Source of the DNA: Macrothele yani
Lineage: Eukaryota > Arthropoda > Arachnida > Araneae > Macrothelidae
Reading direction: 5' to 3'
Length of the DNA: 64,000 nt
NCBI GenBank assembly: GCA_039090855.1
Contig: CM077011.1
Coordinates: 21,639,001 to 21,703,000 of the forward strand
The notes under the pieces were generated by a model that ran no database searches, had not been told where the DNA came from, and saw only the letters and a list, made by a program, of their open reading frames with translations. Below, piece by piece: positions 57,390 through 64,000 of this stretch (positions within the stretch are counted from its first letter, which is position 1; each line of letters begins with the position of its first letter). The translations under genes were made by a program, and so were the position numbers.

Positions 57390-57545
57390 TAGACAGCAAT
57401 CACCCGTTCCTAAATTGGATACCCTCGTTCCATGGAATTGGCTTGTGCCGTAAGAATACACGACCCATAGCTCATCCAGGTCTCAAACGCCTAGCTCGGA
57501 CGAAAGGTCAGGAACCAGTTTCGCATACCACTTAACTACCAGAAG
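57390..57545 (-). mobile_element. tRNA-derived SINE, family 1 (degenerate copy)
   Basis: Diverged but collinear with the family body and head: CAATCACCCGTTCCTAAATT, TTGTGCCGTAAGA, CTCGGACGAAAGGTCAG and ACCACTTAACTACC correspond to conserved blocks of the other copies. No tail or target duplication visible. Confidence 0.6.
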
Positions 57546-58399
57546 GCCATATATTGTAATTGAGAGCAGGTAAAAATTCATTAGTTTGCTCTAAACCTCA
57601 TTATATTTCATATGGTTATTTTAAATATGGTAGACCTGTGATAAACATTATGCGGTGTTCGGTTTCTGCTTAAGTATGGTAAAAAAAGTTTCATCTTTGT
57701 CGAAATTTTTGTAATTATAGGTAAAACGTTTTGCGTACTGCTAGTTTATACAAAATGGAGGAATTCATCTAAAAAATCTGGCGACGACAACAATTGATTG
57801 CTGATTTTTGAAATATACCAGATTTTCACTTACAGTGGCGAATATATAAGTCCGAATAAGTGGAAAGTTTCGTCAAGATTTTGGTTTGGGTTAGATTTTG
57901 TAGTTTACAGTAATTTTGGTTTTCTTTCCAGTTTACGAGTTTCCGTTCTTTTAGTTCCCAATAATGTTAATTTTTGTTTCAGTTTTCTATTTTTCAAAAT
58001 TGTCTTTATTCTTCAAATAAAAATAGCATTTCTATGTACATGACAGTAGAATTCTGCCAATAAATACAGTGGTATATACAACAACTGGAAAGTTCCAGTG
58101 AAACGTAAAACAAAATATTGTTAAAATCATAAAATTATTTCGCCCCGAAGGGCGATGGAGAGGCAGACAATAAAGCACGAGCGATGCAAATGAAAATGTA
58201 TACTACAGTATTGTAGACAAGAAAAGACATGATGCTATACTATTCACAAATTCCAATTAAGTATTACTACCATACTCAAGATTAAATATGCACAAGGTAC
58301 TAATTCACATAAAAGACCATGGGTGAGAAGGAACTAACAGGTGCAACAGTATTTAGAAATATGACAGAAATGGTAGAAACAATTAAGCACAAATACTTA
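57546..58399. other. No gene seen
   Basis: AT-rich. A small GC hairpin (CGCCCCGAAGGGCG) lies at about 58141-58154. No recognisable coding block. Confidence 0.4.
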
Positions 58400-58695
58400 T
58401 TATATGCACAGAATTATGCAGTGACAAGAGAGAAATACGCTAAACGGACCCAGGAGGGCAACTTTACAAAAAACAGAAATCGAACAAGAATGCAATTCAT
58501 AAATGTCATATCATATGTACAGAACAATACAGTGACAAGGAAGAAAGCCGCTAAACATACCCAGAAGGGCAGCTTCTCATAAAACAGAAATGTAACAGTG
58601 GTGCTACACTCAAAATTTACATCATATGTACAGAAGTATTCAGTGACAAGGGGGAGAATCGCTAAAAGTACTCAGAAGAGCATCTTCTTACATTA
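58400..58695. repeat. 111-bp tandem repeat, about 2.7 units
   Basis: CAGTGACAAG recurs at 58419, 58530 and 58641, exactly 111 bp apart, within longer similar units (TATGTACAGAA..., GCTAAA..., CCCAGAAGGGCA...). Because 111 is a multiple of three, a plus-strand frame (58319-58582) reads through two units giving similar 37-residue repeats ('YAVTREKYAKRTQEGNF' and 'NTVTRKKAAKHTQKGSF') before a stop. Confidence 0.8.
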
Positions 58696-59117
58696 AATTA
58701 TATACACAGGGACAATAAAATTTCAAAATATATTCAACATAATATAGGGGACATTGCGTGTGCAGTAAACTGTGCAGAAGAAAGAATTATATACAACATA
58801 AAATACAACAAAGTCGAAGAGATCATGGGAAACATGGTGAGCTATCTCCAATAGCACATAAAACAGAATAATCACAAATAGCGAATCATGTGGGTGAAAA
58901 AGGAGACTCCACCTAGGAGCCTCATACCACCAAAATTAATACGTAAAATCATGAGTTGTGACAGTGAATGTGGGCGACAACAAAAATCACACCTATAAGT
59001 TGAGATGTAGCTGCAAATTGTGGATATGGAACCACCCAGCCGATTGGGCCCAGGTGGATTGAAAAACGTTATCGGTGTTTGTTCTACGATGTTTGACCAC
59101 AACCTATGTTTCGTAAC
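58696..59117. other. No gene seen
   Basis: No recognisable coding block on either strand. Confidence 0.4.
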
Positions 59118-59159
59118 AGGCTTTTTCGATGCATGTCTACCCATGCATCGAAAAAGCCT
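59118..59159. repeat. Perfect 18-bp hairpin
   Basis: AGGCTTTTTCGATGCATG at 59118-59135 is the exact reverse complement of 59142-59159, with a 6-base loop TCTACC. It lies just upstream of the Tc1-like relic. Confidence 0.92.
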
Positions 59160-59259
59160 CCCGGTGGAGGGCGAAAGCTTGGCGAATCTTTGTTCTTACT
59201 ATACCACAAAAATAAACGGATTTAACACGCTATATGCGTCTCTTGAGTGTTCTTCAAGA

Positions 59260-60262
59260 AGGCGTTCAGAAATATGTACTGTTTTGCAGCACACATCCAT
59301 GACTCAAGACAAATTTTTGGGGCGTATGGTGTTTAGTTTGGATACTGTTAACGTGATTTTGAAGAGTTTTAGGCAGACAGGTACCTTTTATACCAACAGA
59401 AAAGGAAAATGTGGGCAAAAACGAAACCAACACTTACTGAAGATCATTCATTTGTTAGGAAAAGCAAAATGAATAAAAAATTGTATGTTGTAGACTTATT
59501 AATGACTTGGCAGCTGGAGGGATTAATATTCCTGACATGACAGTCCATCGGAGATTGTTGGAAGCAGGGAAGACTGCCCGAAGACCAAAAGAGAAACAAT
59601 TATTGACGGAGACTATGCAGAAAGATAGGCTCCGGTGGGCAAACCTGCACAAAGACTGAACTGTTGAAAAGTGGAAGAAGGTCATATTCTCAGATGAGAG
59701 ACATTTCTTTGTCCAAGGAGAGCGAGTAACTTATGTTCTATCTTTTTTTTTTTTTTTTTTTTTTGCTTGGAGGTTTAACGACCACCGTGAGCTACTCAAT
59801 GGGATGGGCTATAAGCAGGCGCCCGTCCCTAATTTAGGGTCACTGGTTCCAGGGAAGGGAGAGAGCCAGTGCCGTAAGACAAACACAACATCCATGCCTC
59901 ACCGGGATTCGAACCCGGACCCCGTTCGGACGAATGATCAGAGGCCATCGCTTAGACCACTGCGCCACCGGGGCGGCTAACTTATGTTCGCCTATCAGCA
60001 TGTCAGAAAAATTCTGCCCACTTTCAATAAGCTCCTAAACACCATTCCAAACAGGTGTTCTGGGATTGTTTTACACATGACGGCCCAGGATCACATGTGC
60101 TTTTAATCGGTCTGATGAAAAGTGACAAACACATAAAAATACTGGAGAAAAAAGTGGTCCCACAGTTCCAGAATAAAAAACTCATCTTCCAACAAGAACT
60201 CGTGCAGTGTCACAATACGAAAAAAAGTGGAAGTTCTTCTAAAAGGACAATATTCAAATAAT
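59260..60262 (+). pseudogene. Tc1-like transposase relic interrupted by a SINE
   Basis: Plus-strand blocks: HTH region 'GRMVFSLDTVNVILKSFRQT' and 'GTFYTNRKGKCGQKRN' (about 59310-59425), 'DLAAGGINIPDMTVHRRLLE' (about 59505-59565), 'KVIFSDERHFFVQGERVTYV' (about 59670-59735, first Asp present), then a SINE, then 'FWDCFTHDGPGSHVLL' (about 60055) and 'LIFQQELVQCHNTKKSG' (about 60180), where the second Asp is Glu. The Glu block is not identifiable. Frameshifts occur on both sides of the SINE. Confidence 0.82.
59739..59977 (-). mobile_element. tRNA-derived SINE, family 1 (copy h)
   Basis: Intact head with GGTTCGAATCC box B and poly-A tail of about 23. Target duplication TAACTTATGTTC at 59727-59738 and 59978-59989. 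Inserted in the Tc1-like relic, antisense to it. Confidence 0.95.
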
Positions 60263-61725
60263 CTAGTGGACAGGTAGCTCTCCGGCCTTTTTTCCAATAC
60301 AAAATGCGTGGACCATAGTGAAAAAGGGACAAAACTTAATTTTGATGCAAAGGATATCTAAATGCAATCCATTGTAAAAGGTATGGTATACAGATGCAGA
60401 AATAAGAAAAATGTGCTTTACTTTGATAGAGCACATGCCTAAGCGAATTAGTAAACTTATTGGGAACATGAGACCACATATAAATTATTAGGTAGTGTTC
60501 AATTTTTGTACCTATTTTCATGCGAAATTACAAGTTGTTTTTGAAATATGCGTTTTTGGATTGAATTGTTCGCTACTGAATGAAATAACTTTTGAATCGT
60601 ACAGTATGCTAAATATCTTTATGAACAGTAGCGTAGATATTTGATTTTACTATTTAAATGTGCACGAAGAACAAATCTTCCATATTGTTCTCATCAGCAG
60701 TTAAAATATACTGGTGTGAGAAAATCCTCATAGAAACCCACACGTTTCTGTGAATACCGTCGAAGGGTTCTACGTTCTTATTCTTCCCGTGGTGCAAGGC
60801 TATCTATTTCAAGGTTCAAACACCCATAAATACCCAGGTCGCAAAAGCGTGTTCGTGGCCGACCTCGTCTTGCCCTAGAAAATCCTCAGAGAAATAACCA
60901 TCTTGTTAACCGGAGCAAATGAAATCAAGATTGGGAATCTGCAGAATCAGCGAAATATGTAATCTGCAGAAGGCTATACCTGCCTGTTAATGGAAAAGCA
61001 TGAACATCATGAATTTCCCCGCACAGAGCTCACATCAAACTGCCGGAAGCGAATCGTAACAAAATTAAGCTTTCGGACAAGTGTTCAGCAAACTGAATGC
61101 CTTTCCTGGAATATCTTAAATACAGATATAATTTACTTAAGGTGCCAAATAGAAACTTCTAGGGACACCATTCATCATTCGTGAAATCTCATGCCTATGT
61201 TAAAAATTTTTACTTGCAAATGTCATAAAGTGCTCAAGTAGGACGTGAAAACGACTTAAATAACTTAAATCTATCACACTCGATTGATGAAAGAAGTGTT
61301 TATCTCAGAGCAGTTCTTCAATATCTTAATCAAAATTTGGTAATTATAACAAATAATAGAGCAACTATGAATATTGGAATCTCAAAAACCACACGATCTC
61401 AAGTTTAGTCACTCACTAATGTTGAAGGAAAGATGGAGAATCTCGTATAATGCAACACACACGTTTGCTCGTTATAATGTGACGACAGACAAATATGTGA
61501 AGCGCACTGACGGATAATCAACATTTTTCTTTTCTTATTTGATTCGTGTGCTATAATTCATTTCACACGATCCTCCTCTCATTTCTGAAGTTATAGAGTA
61601 AAAGCCATTTGCCGATGGCAACAATCGAACCCGCATGCTTCTAACCAATAATCAAATGACCAGCTATATTATATTCGCAGCCAAACGAACCGACAACGTG
61701 ATAGGCCGAATCAAGTGTCTTATTA
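60263..61725. other. No gene seen
   Basis: AT-rich with no recognisable coding block or structured repeat. Confidence 0.45.
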
Positions 61726-63147
61726 CACTGGCGGAAAGCGAAAAATTAACACCAGAAAAGAGACGTCTGACACCTACGAAATGTATACAGCATAATAACG
61801 GAACACAGAGGATAACGTGATTAAAACATTATGGCAAAATACAGCTGTATTTGCAGGTAAACTGAAAAATAACATTTCCATGTATAATGGTTAGTACCAG
61901 GTTGAACCGCCATGAACTGCGTCCCACTGTGCAATTCTGGCATGGAATCTGTCGTACAGATGTTGGATGTAAGTTTGGGGTATTGAGTTCAAAGCATCCT
62001 CAACCTGGACGCGTAAATCGGGGATGGTCGCGGCTGGCCGTCGAGACCGGATAAGTCGTTGTCCCATAAAATCCCACACGTGCTCACTGGGGGAGAAATC
62101 CGGTGAACGTGCACGCCATGGAAGTTGTCTCACACCCTGAAGTGCATGTTGCGTTGCACATGCCGTGTGTGGGCGTGCGTTACCTTGCTGGAAAACACCA
62201 CGATGGACAGACCTTACAAATGTCACAACAACGGGCTGAATTATGTTGTTAATGTAGGAGGTGCTGTTTAACGTACCCGGTACAGGCACTAGTTGTGTAC
62301 AGGAGTGATTGCTGATCGCTCCCCACACCAGGAGACCAGGTGTATGACCTGTGTGTCGTTGGAGGATGCAAGAAGGGTGGAGACACTCCCCTGTGCGTCT
62401 GCGAACAGGCATACGGCCATCGGAGGCTCCCAAGCAGAATCTGCTTTCATCGCTGAACACGACAGATCGCCATTGCGTTCTCCAGTGCAGACGTTAGCGA
62501 TACCACTGCAGCCGTTCCTGACGGTGGGCTGGAATCAGAGGTACACATGCCAGAGGCACACCTGCACGTAGTTCTGCATCCAGTAGACGGTCGCGGATTG
62601 TTCGCATAGTCACCTCAGGTGCAACGGCAGCTCGGATTTGCGTCGCAGTGGATGTTCTGCTTGACAACGCAGCTCTTCTTATGCGTCGATCGGTCCGCTC
62701 ATCAGTCCGTCTGTGACTCCCGGTTCCATGTCTGCTAGTGTGGGAATGTTCCTCAGACAACCTACGCCACCATCGTACCACCACCGATACATCCCGTCCA
62801 ATTCGCTCCGCAATACGACCACCCGGCCTCGCGGAGTCCGACTAGACGGCCTCTCTCAAAGTCCGATAACTGCTGAAATCGTACACGTCTTCCAGTCCAG
62901 GCATTGCAGCTTCTTCAGGGTCTTCGTACGTGTCCGTACGCCGACGACTGATTACATTCACTTCGCCGTACGCCTTAAATACCACCGACGATAATTTGCA
63001 TATTATGCCGTGCTGTGGCGTAAGCTCTCACCGGTTGGTCCCGGAATTAACATCACACCTACGTAAACTCGACTCCATTAACATATGTAAATTTCATGAT
63101 CGTCCGCCAATCCCTTCTTGGTGTTCTTTTTTCACTTTCCGGCAGTG
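61726..63147 (-). mobile_element. DD32E Tc1-like element, copy C
   Basis: Left end CACTGGCGGAAAGCGAAAAA after TA (61724-61725); right end, read inward, CACTGCCGGAAAGTGAAAAA, followed by TG where TA is expected. Length 1422 bp. Confidence 0.93.
61891..62784 (-). pseudogene. DD32E Tc1-like transposase, copy C, one in-frame stop and a lost Asp
   Basis: The frame 61891-62784 is interrupted by one TAA near 62494, where copy B has Gln (CAA). First Asp present in 'VMFSDESRF'. The second, in 'FQQDNARPH', is Gly. The Glu in 'SPSEHVWD' is kept, with the same 32-residue spacing. The N-terminal HTH upstream of 62784 is in another frame because of small deletions relative to copy B (for example near 62817). 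Confidence 0.9.
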
Positions 63148-63452
63148 TGTTTCGATGAGACCATAAAAGGAACCTTTCATTGGCTTTATGACAATAATAT
63201 TCATTAATCCACCTATATAAGCCCCGCTTAATATTAGGAATTAGTAAACCTTATTGTTGTGATTTAATTCCTAATTTAAAAAATATGTATCGGACTGTGG
63301 CTTGGTATGGTCGAGTGAGTGACGTCAGCAAATACAATGTGTAGTACGTAAATTAATGTATATTCTGGAATCACTCGTTTTTTCACTCTCAAAAAGATCT
63401 TGTCATGCCAAATATGCATAGCATAAACTATCCACAAAAAAAGAACTAGGAC
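63148..63452. other. No gene seen
   Basis: Spacer between DD32E copy C and the tandem array; no feature recognised. Confidence 0.4.
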
Positions 63453-63879
63453 ATTCTCTCGATATTTTTTTAAATATACGAACTATAGAGCTACATTTGT
63501 GCTCGATTTAGAATTCAATCAAACGCCGATACAAGTAAAGGTTCTCTTAGGATTTTGCATTCTCTCGATATTATTTTAAATATACGGATTATAGAGCTAC
63601 ATTTGTGCTCGATTTGGAATTCAATGCAACGCCGATACAAGTTAAGGTACTCTTAGGATTTTGCATTCTCTCGATATTTTTTTTAAATATACGGATTATA
63701 GAGCTACATTTGTGTTCGATTTGGAATTCAATGCAACGCCGATACAAGTTAAGGTACTCTTAGGATTTTGCATTCTCTTGATATTGTTTTAAATATACGG
63801 ATTATAGAGCTACATTTATGCTCGATTTAGAATTCAATGCAACGCCGATACAAGTCAAGGTTCTCTTAGGATTTTGCAT
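63453..63879. repeat. 106-bp tandem repeat, 4 units
   Basis: ATTCTCTCGATAT (last copy ATTCTCTTGATAT) starts at 63453, 63559, 63665 and 63772, period 106-107 bp. Units share CAACGCCGATACAAGT and CTCTTAGGATTTTGCAT and are nearly identical. Confidence 0.95.
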
Positions 63880-63924
63880 ACATTTAGGTTTTTCCATATA
63901 AAACTTGTGGAGAAACCGCGTCAG

Positions 63925-64000
63925 AAATATAGTGTGGCCCAAAAAGGTGTAACCAATTTGAAATGATAACTTTGGATACAAAACTCATACCAGCATTCTG
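63925..64000. other. Possible transposon terminus at window edge
   Basis: ATAGTGTGGCCCAAAAAGGT resembles the TIR style (CAGGGTGGCCCAAAA) of some mariner/DUF4817-type elements. The window ends before coding sequence could confirm it. Confidence 0.25.

Noticed and set aside
63925..64000. Start of another mariner-type element
   Set aside because: Only a TIR-like string is present before the window ends; kept as a low-confidence note and not claimed.

Overview
The window looks like TE-rich intergenic (or intronic) DNA from an animal nuclear genome, most likely an arthropod. The evidence is the repeat content: many decayed Tc1/mariner transposons of at least four D/E-spacing types, RTE-clade LINEs, Penelope-like elements (PLEs) with GIY-YIG endonuclease, tRNA-derived SINEs, MITEs, and an uncharacterised multi-copy animal gene family. 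I found no prokaryotic operon, rRNA, bona fide tRNA gene or CRISPR array, and no intact host gene. The species cannot be fixed from sequence alone.

Layout. 0.5-2.7 kb: a Tc1-like relic, a minisatellite and a mariner relic. 3.6-6.5 kb: a minus-strand pseudogene of an uncharacterised animal family, split by a Tc1-like transposon with DD36E spacing (4493-5704). 8.5-11.9 kb: a deleted transposon carrying a SINE, a 28-bp tandem array next to a LINE 3' fragment, two mariner relics, and a PLE with an open GIY-YIG domain and a hammerhead-like motif. 12.6-14.7 kb: a 5'-truncated RTE LINE. 16.8-17.1 kb: a 54-bp tandem array. 18.3-26.0 kb: four Tc1-like elements with recognisable terminal inverted repeats. 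26.3-31.4 kb: an unclassified repeat with a truncated second-family SINE, a MITE, hAT-like remnants and the first copy of a DD32E Tc1-like family. 31.9-34.1 kb: SINEs and a degenerate minisatellite. 36.3-39.5 kb: a nearly complete RTE LINE inserted in a (TA)n tract. 39.6-44.8 kb: a piggyBac-type MITE, a Tc1-like relic with a foldback MITE inside it, DD32E copy B and a second PLE. 45.9-47.0 kb: tandem repeats made from an RTE 3' end. 47.1-52.6 kb: a Tc1-like relic, SINEs of both families and the second copy of the unclassified repeat. 52.6-58.4 kb: mostly featureless AT-rich DNA. 58.4-64.0 kb: a 111-bp tandem repeat, a Tc1-like relic holding a SINE, DD32E copy C and a 106-bp tandem array.

How the parts fit together. 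The elements form a layered insertion record. SINEs sit inside older transposons (8.6, 59.7 kb), a MITE sits inside a Tc1 relic (41.0 kb), a truncated SINE with a 14-bp target duplication sits inside the unclassified repeat (26.9 kb), and a Tc1-like element splits the pseudogene (4.5 kb). The autonomous elements seen here are all disabled locally, although the two large RTE copies are each broken by only one in-frame stop. Those LINEs, or relatives elsewhere, may have mobilised the SINEs; that is inference.
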